Source: Bradyrhizobium sp. AUGA SZCCT0158 (GTDB taxonomy: Bacteria; Pseudomonadota; Alphaproteobacteria; Rhizobiales; Xanthobacteraceae). Taken from it: DNA of 64,000 bases. This document shows positions 1-8,648 of the stretch, piece by piece (the first letter of the stretch is position 1; each line of letters begins with the position of its first letter). Both the position numbers and the translations under genes were made by a program. A model generated the notes under the pieces. The model saw nothing but the letters and a program-made list of their open reading frames with translations. It was not told the DNA's origin and made no database searches. The stretch covers positions 186,001-250,000 of the forward strand of contig NZ_JAFCME010000008.1 of the NCBI RefSeq assembly GCF_018130065.1, in the 5' to 3' direction.

Positions 1-878
1 CCTCCACCATTCACTCGCTGATCTACCGCGCCCGGGAATCCGGCGTCGAGCAGCCGAGCTTTGAACTGTGGGATGACGCGCCGGCCTCGAAGGCGAACCT
101 GATCGTGATCGACGAATGCTCGATGGTCGATGCCGAGCTGGGACGCGATCTGATGTCGTTCGACTGTCCGCTGCTGGTGCTCGGCGATCCCGCGCAATTG
201 CCGCCGATCCAGGGCGGCGGGTTCTTCACCGATTGCGAGCCCGACGCGATGCTGACCGAGGTGCATCGCCAGGCCCAGGACGATCCGATCGTGCGGATGT
301 CGATGGATATCCGCGAGGGCCGCGAACTCGAAATCGGCCGCCATGGCGAGAGCGAGGTGGTGTCGCGGAGCGAACTCGACCCGGACCGGGTGATGAAGGC
401 CGATCAGGTGCTGGTCGGACGCAACAATACCCGCCGCGCCTACAACATGCGGGTGCGGCAGAAGCAGAACATCGAGGATCCGTTGCCGGTTGCCGGCGAC
501 AAGCTGGTCTGCCTGCGCAACAACCGCAAGAAGGGCCTGTTCAACGGCGGCCTGTGGCGGGTCAAGTCGCGCGCGCAGTCGAAATCGAAAATCATCACGA
601 TGCGGCTGTCGCCCGATGAGGACTTCGGCCACAAGGTGACCAAGGTCTCCGTGCGCGGCGACTGCTTTGGCGGCGCCATCGAGACCATCCCGTGGGAGCA
701 GCGCAAGCCCTATGACGAGTTCGACTATGGCTATGTGCTGACCGTGCACAAGTCGCAGGGCTCGCAATGGGACGACGTGGTGCTGTTCGACGAAAGCTTT
801 GCGTTCCAGGACAGCCGCGCGCGCTGGCTCTACACCGGCATCACGCGCGCGGCGAAGCGGCTGAGCGTGGTGGTGTAG
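1..878 (+). CDS. RecD-like ATP-dependent DNA helicase, 3' part (truncated by the left edge)
   Basis: The reading frame is open from base 3, so the start and the Walker A motif lie off the left edge. The visible part shows a Walker B/DExx motif (VIDECSMVD, near bases 105-125), then the UvrD/RecD C-terminal motifs VHKSQGSQW (about 744-770) and LYTGITRA (about 828-851). This order is typical of the AAA_30/UvrD_C_2 superfamily 1 helicases related to RecD2, which unwind DNA using ATP, probably in repair. It ends at a TAG and is followed by 177 bases of AT-richer DNA. The family call is firm; the substrate and pathway are not visible. Confidence 0.85.
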   Translation, partial: STIHSLIYRARESGVEQPSFELWDDAPASKANLIVIDECSMVDAELGRDLMSFDCPLLVLGDPAQLPPIQGGGFFTDCEPDAMLTEVHRQAQDDPIVRMSMDIREGRELEIGRHGESEVVSRSELDPDRVMKADQVLVGRNNTRRAYNMRVRQKQNIEDPLPVAGDKLVCLRNNRKKGLFNGGLWRVKSRAQSKSKIITMRLSPDEDFGHKVTKVSVRGDCFGGAIETIPWEQRKPYDEFDYGYVLTVHKSQGSQWDDVVLFDESFAFQDSRARWLYTGITRAAKRLSVVV

Positions 879-1055
879 GGAATCCCGTTACGAGCCTTGC
901 GTTTGGGTCTATGCTTGCTTGAGAGACCATGATATTTTACTATCTTTAGTTGCATTGCTGATTCTTTTGTCAGCATTTATTTCGCTGCACGAGCTCTTGT
1001 AGCGGCCAAGGATCTTTTCAACCTTCCTCACCTTCGACTGGGCGCTTTTCACAAA

Positions 1056-4000
1056 ATGAAAAAGAAACGCAAAATAGCATCTCGGCGGCGGACACAGGGT
1101 ACGCCGCAAGCAATTTTGCCGCCGCCTGGGGCGACACTAGTCCGCACGTTACGCGGGCACACTGGCTTCATCGGTGATATAGCATGGTCCCCAGAAGGTC
1201 GCACGCTAGCCTCCTCGTCGGTCGATGGGACAATAGCGGTTTGGGACATCCAGACGGGCGAGCGCTTGCATGTACTAAAGGCAGAGGTGAATAGCCGGGT
1301 CGCATTTGATCCCAAAGGTGGAGTGCTAGCCAGCGGCGGGCACAACACAACTGTAAGACTATGGGACGTAACCAAAGGCTCCTTGATACGAACACTCGAA
1401 GGGCACGAACAGTACGTTGCAGATGTTTCCTGGTCCAAAGACGGCCGCTGGCTCGCCTCGTGTTCGCCAGACACAACAGTCAGAATATGGGATTCTCAAT
1501 CGTGGGATCAGTTCAAACTGTTCTTGCTTGGTAAGGATAACGTTGCTCTCGGTATTGCTTGGGCCTCAGATTGCCAGCGAATTGCGGCCGCCTCATTCAA
1601 TGCATCTGTATGGAAAGCCTCCACTGGCGAACGTATCCATGAATTACCGGGTGGAGGCTTATACAGCGTTGCATGGTCACCCGATGAGAAATCCAAGTGG
1701 CTCGCCACGGCAAGCGCAAATCAAACGGTCTCAATCTGGAATACCACCAGCGGTTCCAAAGTACTATCCTTGGAAGGACATACAGGTCACGTCAGACATG
1801 TGGAGTTTTCGAGCGACGGCCGACTGCTTGCTTCGTCCGACGAGCACACTGTCAGGCTATGGAGTTGCTCAGAATGGCGAGAGATCGCGATCTTTACGAG
1901 GACGGATGCGAATGACGTTGCTACATCACCGCGAGCGCTGGCTTTTCACCCAAGTATGCCGCTCATCGCATTTAGCGACGCCGATCCGGACGGTAACGAG
2001 CAAATCGATATATACGAACTTGATCTGGCACAGCTCCTCAAACGCCCAGCCTCACCAACCATTACATACACTAGCGCCAAGGTCGTCTTGGTTGGCGACT
2101 CCGGGGTCGGCAAGACTGGACTCGGTTGGCGACTCGCACATGGCGATTTCAAAGAACACGCTTCGACGCATGGCCAACAGTTTTGGTTGTTAAATCCACT
2201 TTGCACGCAACGAAGCGACGGCACGCAATGCGAAGCTGTCCTGTGGGATCTTGCTGGGCAAGATGATTATCGGCTAATCCACGCATTGTTTCTTGATGAT
2301 ACCGATCTTGCACTTGTACTCTTTGACCCGGGTCGACATGACGATCCACTAGGCAGCGTCGAATTCTGGCTGAAGCAGCTAAAGGTTGGAGCGGAGCGTC
2401 CTGGGGAAATACCGACGATATTGATCGCCGCGCGCTCCGACCGTGGAACTCCGCGTCTTACTCACGACGAACTTGAGACGTTTTGCAAGCAGCGTGGGAT
2501 CAAGGCGTACTTGACCACCAGCGCGAGGACCGGCGAAGGAATTGAGGAATTGATCCCGCGGATGAAGAGCCTAATCCCGTGGGACGACAAGCCCGCGACG
2601 GTTACGACGGAGACCTTTAAACGAATTAAGGATTTCGTCCTTGAGCTAAAAGAGAAACCACGCCGGCGCAAGGCAATCTTAACTCCGGAGGAGTTGCGGC
2701 AGCGCCTATTAAAGACGGATCACAAATGGAAATTCAGCAACGACGAGATGCTAACCGCACTGGGGCATCTGGCGACTCACGGCTACGTGACGCGACTTAA
2801 AACTTCCCATGGTGAACCGCGCATCCTGCTATCGCCTGAATTGTTGAATAATCTAGCGGCGTCATTTGTGCTGGAGGCACGGCGCAACCGCAAAGGACTT
2901 GGCTCGCTTGAGGAAGAGCGCCTGTCACACGACTACAAATTTTCAGAATTGGACAAGTTAGCTAAAGCGGAAAAGGAAATTTTATTGGATTCCGCCACCG
3001 TTCTATTCTTGGATCACAACGTATGTTTTCGTGAAACTGATCCGCTGCACGGCCGCGCTTACCTTGTATTTCCCGAGTTGATCAATCTCAAGCGACCGAT
3101 TGAGAGTGACGTAAAACCGGTGACAGATGGCGCCTCTTACACCGTCGGCGGCCCAGTTGAGAATGTGTATGCTTCGCTTGTCGTGCTTATGGGATACACA
3201 CAGACGTTTAGCCGTACTAGCCAATGGCAGAATCATGCTCGTTACGAGGTAGGTAATGGTCAAGTGTGCGGCTTCCGCTTAGACGCAGAGCGGGCGGGTG
3301 AATTGGATTTCGTCCTCTACTTCGGTACAGACACGGGCAGCTCAGTACGGATGCTCTTCCAAGGCTTGTTCGAAAGTTTTTTGGCCCGCCGCAATCTGGC
3401 GGTACGCCGTTTCGAATCCGTGACCTGCAAGAACGGACACCCACTTAATCGCGCAGTTGCCCGCGAACAGATGTTAAGTGGGACCCACTTTGCGTTCTGC
3501 GGCCGATGTGGCGAGAGGATTGCACTGCCGAAGGCTGACCAACCTATTCAACTCACACGTCGCCAAGCCGAAGCTGTGGAGGCAGACCGCCGCGCGGCGG
3601 ACGGGCGTTCTCGCTTCGAGCAGGTTCTCTTCCGCCTAAAAACTTATCTCACGGAACAGAAGATCGCCGCACCGGAATGTTTCGTCAGCTACGCTTGGGG
3701 TCATCCCGACCAAGAACGCTGGGTAGAGAAGTCCTTAGCTTCAGACTTACAAAAAGCTGGTGTTGCGGTGGTGCTGGACCGATGGGAAAATGCGCGTATT
3801 GGCGCCAGCGTGCCGAGATTCGTAGAGCGCATCGGCAAGAGCAATTGCGTTATCGTCGTGGGAACACCACTCTACCGAAAAAATTATGACAACGGCGAGC
3901 CGATGCGGGGCTTTGTCGTCGCGGCCGAAGGCGATTTGATTGGAAAACGCATGATTGGAACGGAAGCGCAGAAGGCAACTGTGCTCCCCGTGCTTTTGGA

Positions 4001-4187
4001 AGGAACTGAAGAGCTTTCCTTTCCTAATCTACTGCATGGTCGAGTCTACGCCGACTTTCGCAGCAGCGATACTTACTTCGAAACCGCACTTGAACTCCTT
4101 TTGAGCCTTTTTGGAATACAGCCCACGGAGCCAGTGGCCACAGATTTACGTGAGACGTTGGCCGGCTCTAAGCTAGATCACAACTAG
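1056..4187 (+). CDS. WD40 propeller - Roc-like GTPase - zinc ribbon - TIR/SEFIR multidomain protein
   Basis: A 1043-aa cytosolic protein. Residues ~28-325 form seven WD40 blades (repeated GH...W/D endings such as TVRLWD). A Ras/Roc-type GTPase follows: P-loop G347-DSGVGK-T354, switch II WDLAGQD at 397-403, and RSD at 460-462 in place of NKxD. Residues ~520-780 resemble a COR/winged-helix linker. A zinc ribbon has C791, H795, C815 and C818. Residues ~874-1022 are a TIR/SEFIR-like domain starting CFVSYAWG (C875). No signal peptide or membrane segment is seen. The parts match STAND/Roco-type sensors, where a ligand-binding repeat domain controls a nucleotide switch and a TIR effector, often in anti-phage or self-killing systems; that role is inference. 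The gene is AT-richer and uses rarer codons than its neighbours, suggesting transfer. No clear Shine-Dalgarno precedes the ATG. Confidence 0.85.
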   Translation: MKKKRKIASRRRTQGTPQAILPPPGATLVRTLRGHTGFIGDIAWSPEGRTLASSSVDGTIAVWDIQTGERLHVLKAEVNSRVAFDPKGGVLASGGHNTTVRLWDVTKGSLIRTLEGHEQYVADVSWSKDGRWLASCSPDTTVRIWDSQSWDQFKLFLLGKDNVALGIAWASDCQRIAAASFNASVWKASTGERIHELPGGGLYSVAWSPDEKSKWLATASANQTVSIWNTTSGSKVLSLEGHTGHVRHVEFSSDGRLLASSDEHTVRLWSCSEWREIAIFTRTDANDVATSPRALAFHPSMPLIAFSDADPDGNEQIDIYELDLAQLLKRPASPTITYTSAKVVLVGDSGVGKTGLGWRLAHGDFKEHASTHGQQFWLLNPLCTQRSDGTQCEAVLWDLAGQDDYRLIHALFLDDTDLALVLFDPGRHDDPLGSVEFWLKQLKVGAERPGEIPTILIAARSDRGTPRLTHDELETFCKQRGIKAYLTTSARTGEGIEELIPRMKSLIPWDDKPATVTTETFKRIKDFVLELKEKPRRRKAILTPEELRQRLLKTDHKWKFSNDEMLTALGHLATHGYVTRLKTSHGEPRILLSPELLNNLAASFVLEARRNRKGLGSLEEERLSHDYKFSELDKLAKAEKEILLDSATVLFLDHNVCFRETDPLHGRAYLVFPELINLKRPIESDVKPVTDGASYTVGGPVENVYASLVVLMGYTQTFSRTSQWQNHARYEVGNGQVCGFRLDAERAGELDFVLYFGTDTGSSVRMLFQGLFESFLARRNLAVRRFESVTCKNGHPLNRAVAREQMLSGTHFAFCGRCGERIALPKADQPIQLTRRQAEAVEADRRAADGRSRFEQVLFRLKTYLTEQKIAAPECFVSYAWGHPDQERWVEKSLASDLQKAGVAVVLDRWENARIGASVPRFVERIGKSNCVIVVGTPLYRKNYDNGEPMRGFVVAAEGDLIGKRMIGTEAQKATVLPVLLEGTEELSFPNLLHGRVYADFRSSDTYFETALELLLSLFGIQPTEPVATDLRETLAGSKLDHN

Positions 4188-4262
4188 TCACGGACATCAA
4201 TTCTGCCTCGAGCTGAGTGGCCATCTCGTCGGAGCACGCAAGGCGTTTCGCACGATAGTACG

Positions 4263-5960
4263 TCACTTCTCCGCCACGAAATAAAAATCTTCCCTGCCCG
4301 GCGGCGAGCCGTAGGTGAAGGGCTGTTGCGCGCGCTTGGTCATCGTCCAGACATCGTCGCGGACGATATCGAACAGTTTCCGCACCTCGACCTTGGGCGT
4401 CTTGAGTTCACGCGCCAGCACGGTCGCGAACGGGCTGTTGACGGAATCGCCGTCGAGCGCGGTCTCGCCGTGCTTGGCGGCGTAGACCACCATGAAGCCG
4501 GCCTCCGGCTCGATGTTGGAAAAGCCCTTGTTGACCAGCTTCAGCGCAATGGTCCGCTGCATGTTCTTTTCGAACGGATTGTCGCGGCAGGCATCGAGTA
4601 TCACCAGCCGCAGCTTGCGCGCGCCGGAGACCGCAGCGATCAATTGCTCCAGCGCGACGGCTTGCGTCTCCGCATCGCGGTCGGCGGCGAGCTTGGCGTC
4701 GGTCGGGATCAGGTAGTTGACGCCACCGATCTCCATGCCGTGACCGGCATAATAGACCACCGCCCAATCGGCTTTTTCGGCTTGGGTCCCGAACTCATGC
4801 AGGGCCGCGAAAAATCTGTCGCGGGTGAGGTCCGGCGCCAACGTCACGGTCGCAAAGCCGAGGTCGCGAAGCGTGGACGCGATCAATTTGGCGTCGCGCG
4901 CCGGATTGGCGAGCGGCTGCACGTTCTTGTAGGCGCTGTTGCCGACGATCAAGGCGACCTTGCGCGGACCTGATGATGCAGGGGCTGCGGCCGTCAGCGC
5001 CGCCAGCCGCTCCTTGGCAAAGCGGCGGGCAATGGCGGCGTCGATATCATCGAACTTGGTCAGGGCCGCGCTCGCCGAGCGATATTCGCTGCGCGCGCCC
5101 ACGAGGTCGCCGCGCTTCTCGAACACCTTGCCGCGGTTGGCACGGGCGCGGATATTGTTCGGGTTGATCTTGAGCGCCTCGTTGTAATCCTTCAGCGCCG
5201 CGTCGAGGTCTCCCTTTGCCAGATAGACATTGCCGCGGCTGGTCATCGCATAGACCGAATTCGGCGTGTGGGCCAACGCCACGTTGCAATCCGCGATCGC
5301 TTCGTCAAACTTCCTGATCTCGGTGTAGGTGATGCAACGGTAGGCCGCGACCTGCGGGGCATCGGGATTGATCTTTTTCGCCTCGGCGAAATCGGCGAGC
5401 GCCGCATCATATTGCTTGCGGTACGTCTGCACGCGTCCCCGGTTGAAGCGGTGATTGTAACGGCTGGCGTCGTTGTTCGCGAGCCTGACGGCGGAATCGA
5501 GTTCGGTGAGGGCGCGCTGCAGGTCGCCCTGACGCATGAAAATAAGGGCGCGGTTGTTGTGGGGGCTCGAGAAATTCGGCTGCAGCTTCGAGCTCTGCGC
5601 GTAGTCGGCCAGGGCCCGTTCGTCATCGCCCTTGCTGCTATAGGCGAGGCCGCGCATGTTGATGTATCCGGCGTTATCGGGAACCAGATCGATCGCCGCG
5701 GTATAGGCAGCGATCCCGCCGTCATAGTCGCGCTTCTTGATCAGCGCCTCGCCGCGAACGGCGAGAGCGCCCGCCCTGGCTTTGGCGGGCATTTTGTTGT
5801 CGGCAATGACGGTCTCGCAGGCGGCCAATCTTGCGACCGGTTCCGCATCCTTATTCCGGCAGGTGTCGATATCGCCCGCCGCCTGCGCGGAGCCGGCGGC
5901 GACAAGGGTGACGATGACCAGGAAAAAGGCGCGCAACATCAGTGAAACGCTCCGGCGCAT
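4263..5960 (-). CDS. Secreted TPR and caspase-like (C14) domain protein
   Basis: A 565-aa protein with a signal peptide (cleavage near residue 27, ...GSAQA), about seven tetratricopeptide repeats across residues ~60-310, and a C-terminal caspase/metacaspase p20-type domain (~330-560). The catalytic dyad is visible: H407 in YYAGHGME and C458 in LDACRDNPF. Proteins of this build are common in Bradyrhizobium and are thought to be periplasmic peptidases; the target is unknown. It lies convergent to the WD40-GTPase-TIR gene, 75 bases between stops. Unlike that gene, its base composition is ordinary for the window. The start used gives a normal Sec signal; a start eight codons in (MLRAFF) would also leave one. 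Confidence 0.85.
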   Translation of the reverse strand: MRRSVSLMLRAFFLVIVTLVAAGSAQAAGDIDTCRNKDAEPVARLAACETVIADNKMPAKARAGALAVRGEALIKKRDYDGGIAAYTAAIDLVPDNAGYINMRGLAYSSKGDDERALADYAQSSKLQPNFSSPHNNRALIFMRQGDLQRALTELDSAVRLANNDASRYNHRFNRGRVQTYRKQYDAALADFAEAKKINPDAPQVAAYRCITYTEIRKFDEAIADCNVALAHTPNSVYAMTSRGNVYLAKGDLDAALKDYNEALKINPNNIRARANRGKVFEKRGDLVGARSEYRSASAALTKFDDIDAAIARRFAKERLAALTAAAPASSGPRKVALIVGNSAYKNVQPLANPARDAKLIASTLRDLGFATVTLAPDLTRDRFFAALHEFGTQAEKADWAVVYYAGHGMEIGGVNYLIPTDAKLAADRDAETQAVALEQLIAAVSGARKLRLVILDACRDNPFEKNMQRTIALKLVNKGFSNIEPEAGFMVVYAAKHGETALDGDSVNSPFATVLARELKTPKVEVRKLFDIVRDDVWTMTKRAQQPFTYGSPPGREDFYFVAEK

Positions 5961-6202
5961 GAATTTTGGTCGCCGGAGGCTGCCGGCGGTTCATTGTGGG
6001 AAGTTGCGCCGGATTCGGTCAAGCGTGGCCAAACATCGCGCCTAACGTGTTGCGCCGACGCGGTTTTATTCACGAACTCGTGTGCCGCCGGCCGTAACAA
6101 AATGAGCCCTTGCCCGTATCTCGGCGTATCGGAGGGAGCTGCGCCGATTGCGAAACGCGGCTCCCGCTCTAAACTGCCTTCCAACAGCCCCAAGAGGAAA
6201 CC

Positions 6203-6922
6203 ATGTCCCCTCGCCGATCCAGCCGCCTTTCGCTGTGCGCCGCCGCCATCGGCGCGCTTGCCATTGCCGCGTTCGCCGTCACCCCCTCGCGCGCCGCGGA
6301 AGAAGCCGTGATCATCCCCCCGCCCGCCGCCGACGTGCAGCCGGCCGGCGGCCTCCAGACCGCGGTCCTTGCCGGCGGTTGCTTCTGGGGCGTCCAGGGC
6401 GTGTTCCAGCACACCGCGGGCGTGGTCAACGCCGTGTCCGGTTACGCCGGCGGCACCAAGGCGACCGCCGACTACAATCTGGTCTCGATGGGGACCACGG
6501 CGCATGCGGAAGTGGTCGAGGTCAAATACGACCCGAAGAAGATCAGCTACGGCAAGATCCTGCAGATCTTCTTCTCGGTCGTGCACGATCCGACCCAGCT
6601 GAACCGCCAGGGCCCGGACACCGGCTCGCAATATCGCTCGGCGATCTTCACCACCAGCGACGAGCAGAAAAAGGTCGCGGAGGCTTATATCGCCCAGCTC
6701 AACGCCGCCAAGGTCTACAAGAAGCCGATCGTGACCAAGGTCGGCCCGCTGGAGGCGTTTTACGCGGCTGAGGCCTATCACCAGGACTACATGACGCGGC
6801 ACCCGAACCAGCCCTATATAGCCTTCAACGATATCCCGAAGGTCCATAACCTCAAGAAGATCTTTGCGAGCGACTATCTCGACAAGCCGACGCTGGTGAG
6901 CAGTGCGAAGACCAGCAACTGA
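6203..6922 (+). CDS. msrA: Peptide-methionine (S)-S-oxide reductase, exported
   Basis: A 239-aa MsrA that reduces methionine-S-sulfoxide in damaged proteins. The catalytic Cys60 is in GGCFWG, the catalytic Glu103 in HAEVVEV, and GYAGG supplies a conserved Tyr. Residues 1-31 form a signal peptide (hydrophobic core, then PSRAA), so the enzyme probably works in the periplasm. The mature protein has no second cysteine, so it must be recycled without the usual intramolecular disulfide (a 1-Cys MsrA). The start ATG follows GAGGAAACC. msrB follows 24 bases later, so the two are likely co-transcribed. Confidence 0.93.
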   Translation: MSPRRSSRLSLCAAAIGALAIAAFAVTPSRAAEEAVIIPPPAADVQPAGGLQTAVLAGGCFWGVQGVFQHTAGVVNAVSGYAGGTKATADYNLVSMGTTAHAEVVEVKYDPKKISYGKILQIFFSVVHDPTQLNRQGPDTGSQYRSAIFTTSDEQKKVAEAYIAQLNAAKVYKKPIVTKVGPLEAFYAAEAYHQDYMTRHPNQPYIAFNDIPKVHNLKKIFASDYLDKPTLVSSAKTSN

Positions 6923-6946
6923 GGGACCAAATTCAAAGGAGACTCC

Positions 6947-7351
6947 ATGTCCGACACCAAGACCAAGGTCGAGAAGAGCGAGGCCGAGTGGCGCCGCGAG
7001 CTGACGCCGATGCAGTATGCGGTGCTGCGCGAAAAGGCGACCGAGCGGCCGTTCTCCGGCGAATACGAGCATGAGCACCGCAAGGGCACCTATACCTGCG
7101 CCGGCTGCGGGCAGACGCTGTTCGAATCCGACGCCAAGTTCGATTCCGGCTGCGGCTGGCCGAGCTTTACCGCACCCGCTGTCGACAGCCATGTCGACGA
7201 GGAACGCGACATCAGCCACGGCATGATCCGCACCGAGGTTTTGTGCTCGAAATGCAATGGCCATCTCGGCCACGTCTTCGAGGACGGCCCCGGCCCGACC
7301 GGCCTGCGCTACTGCATCAATTCGGCCGCACTGAAGCTGCAGCCGAAGTAG
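6947..7351 (+). CDS. msrB: Peptide-methionine (R)-S-oxide reductase
   Basis: A 134-aa MsrB that reduces the R-sulfoxide epimer, complementing MsrA. Zinc ligands are C51/C54 (CAGC) and C100/C103 (CSKC). The catalytic cysteine is C123 in RYCINSAAL, and C69 in SGCGWPSF fits the resolving position. There is no signal peptide, in contrast to the exported MsrA just upstream, so this copy should be cytosolic. A good ribosome site (AAAGGAGA) lies just upstream of the ATG. The msrA-msrB order and short gap indicate an oxidative-stress repair operon. Confidence 0.95.
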   Translation: MSDTKTKVEKSEAEWRRELTPMQYAVLREKATERPFSGEYEHEHRKGTYTCAGCGQTLFESDAKFDSGCGWPSFTAPAVDSHVDEERDISHGMIRTEVLCSKCNGHLGHVFEDGPGPTGLRYCINSAALKLQPK

Positions 7352-7375
7352 CTTCAGTCGCCGTTGTCTCCTACT

Positions 7376-7460
7376 CGTCATGCCCGGCCTTGTGCCGGGC
7401 ATCCATCGAGAAGAAGCATTTCTCAAGGTGATGGATTGCCGGGTCAAGCCCGGCAATGAC
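7376..7460. repeat. Palindromic intergenic repeat, family A (first copy)
   Basis: Begins CGTCATGCCCGGCC and closes with CCGGGTCAAGCCCGGCAATGAC, so the ends are inverted repeats that can fold into a long hairpin. Related copies lie at 32223-32327 and 52619-52743. Sits just after msrB. Confidence 0.8.
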
Positions 7461-7514
7461 AGTGGTCGGTCTAAAGGCCTCTTTATCTTCAATTCCATTC
7501 GAACTCATTTCCCA

Positions 7515-7550
7515 CCCCGTGCGACCAAGAGCTGGTCGCGCGGGGTTTTT
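7515..7550 (+). terminator. Rho-independent terminator-like hairpin before the 7606 gene
   Basis: A 13-bp stem (CCCCGTGCGACCA paired with TGGTCGCGCGGGG, one G-T pair) with a 5-base loop is followed directly by TTTTT and a second T run. It points along the plus strand and lies 160 bases past msrB and 56 bases before the next start. It could end the msrAB transcript, or act as an attenuator or small-RNA terminator in the leader of the downstream gene. Confidence 0.7.
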
Positions 7551-7605
7551 CATTTTTCAGGGGGGCTTCTCCGGTTTGCCCGGCGCGCAAACAAGGAAAG
7601 TTCAG

Positions 7606-7980
7606 ATGCAATTATCGAAACGTCTGCTGCTCGGTCTCGGCGCAGCCACCCTCATCATGGAGAGCGTTGTGATCCAGCCCGCTTTTGCCGCCGACAAGGT
7701 CTCCCTGTTCAAGGTCATTACCGCCAAGGATGAAATCGTCATCGGCATCGCCGAGGACGATCTGGCGCAGATGGACGGCAAGAACGCCGGCGGCATCGCC
7801 AAGATGCTGGTGGCCAAGGGCTCGATGAGCGTCTGGCGCTACGCCGTGCACAAATCGGCCAGCGGCGACCTCGAACAGGCGCCGCTGCACAAGATCGGCC
7901 TGCTCGCGTCGGACTCGCTGCGCGTCGAGCCCTATGCGACACCGCTGAAGGTGCTGCCGATCGACGAGACGAAGAAATGA
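7606..7980 (+). CDS. Small exported hypothetical protein
   Basis: A 124-aa protein with a clear signal peptide (MQLSKRLLLGLGAATLI..., cleavage after PAFA at residue ~28). The mature part is about 95 residues with no cysteine and no motif that I recognise. The start at 7606 is chosen because AAGGAAAG lies 6 bases upstream and it gives a proper signal peptide; an in-frame upstream start at 7456 would run through the terminator-like hairpin and a repeat. Its function is unknown; location is probably periplasmic. Confidence 0.75.
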   Translation: MQLSKRLLLGLGAATLIMESVVIQPAFAADKVSLFKVITAKDEIVIGIAEDDLAQMDGKNAGGIAKMLVAKGSMSVWRYAVHKSASGDLEQAPLHKIGLLASDSLRVEPYATPLKVLPIDETKK

Positions 7981-7983
7981 TCT

Positions 7984-8130
7984 CCTTCCTTCTCCCCCTG
8001 TGGGAGAAGGTGGCGCGAAGCGCCGGATGAGGGGTTTGCATCCGCGGAGACAGACCCCTCACCCGTCTCGAATGAGCTGGCGCTCATTCGATCCACCCTC
8101 TCCCACAAGGGGAGAGGGGAAGAAGCGCCA
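7984..8130. repeat. Palindromic intergenic repeat, family B (first copy)
   Basis: Opens with TTCTCCCCCTGTGGGAGAAG and closes with CCTCTCCCACAAGGGGAGAGG, with an internal GCGAAGCGCC and a GAATGAGC...GCTCATTC hairpin. Related copies lie at 51490-51641 and 58494-58631. Confidence 0.8.
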
Positions 8131-8248
8131 GCGGCAATGACACTCTCCCAAGGTTTCGGCGGAGCGAGGACTCGCGGCCTGGAGTATGCTTTGCTCCGGG
8201 CCGCGGGGCGTTTTCACCTGACGCCGGCCACGCTTTCAGGAGGTCGCG

Positions 8249-8413
8249 ATGTCGCTGGGCACGATCCTCATCATCATCCTGATTATTTTCCTCTTGGGCG
8301 GCTTCTCCGGCCGTTTTCGCGGCTATGGCTATGGTCTTGGCCATTCCGGCATGGGGCTTGTCGGGGTGATCCTGATCGTGCTGATCATCCTGGTGCTGCT
8401 CGGCAAACTTTAG
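8249..8413 (+). CDS. DUF3309-type small membrane protein
   Basis: A 54-aa protein made of two hydrophobic segments (residues ~3-16, rich in Ile/Leu, and ~36-52) separated by a Gly/Tyr/Arg loop (GGFSGRFRGYGYG). This size and pattern match the DUF3309 family of small two-segment membrane proteins found widely in proteobacteria; their role is unknown. A strong ribosome site (TCAGGAGG) lies 6 bases before the ATG, which supports it as a real gene despite its size. Confidence 0.75.
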   Translation: MSLGTILIIILIIFLLGGFSGRFRGYGYGLGHSGMGLVGVILIVLIILVLLGKL

Positions 8414-8648
8414 GCGCCGTAACCAATTGAAATAACAGGACTTATTTCGGTCCGAAGCGGGCCCAAAGCCAGCCATGCGCAGATTCAGCATCACCCCCGA
8501 TCTGCGCATCAGGAGTCGCATTTCTGTCAAACAGGCTTATATTGGGGGTCGAAATGACGTGCACGGCGCGCCGCCCGGGATAGCGGCCCACCGTCATCCA
8601 ATCCCCACTCGCTCGACGAACGAGCCAAAAAGATTGAGGTCACAAACC

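Noticed and set aside
879..4262. Possible attachment-site repeats flanking the WD40-GTPase-TIR gene (ACTATC near 937, GATAGT near 4255)
   Set aside because: Only six bases and in inverted orientation; expected by chance, and no integrase is nearby.
6380..6400. MsrA reads GCFWGVQ where many members have GCFWGxE, at first suspected loss of a catalytic residue
   Set aside because: The catalytic acid of MsrA is the Glu in the HAEVV segment (Glu103), which is present; the changed position is not part of the active site.
5939..7498. 519-codon open frame on the minus strand over msrA-msrB
   Set aside because: It is antisense to two well-supported genes and its protein is a low-complexity Arg/Gly/Ala/Asp shadow with no family motifs; its upstream end lies in a repeat.
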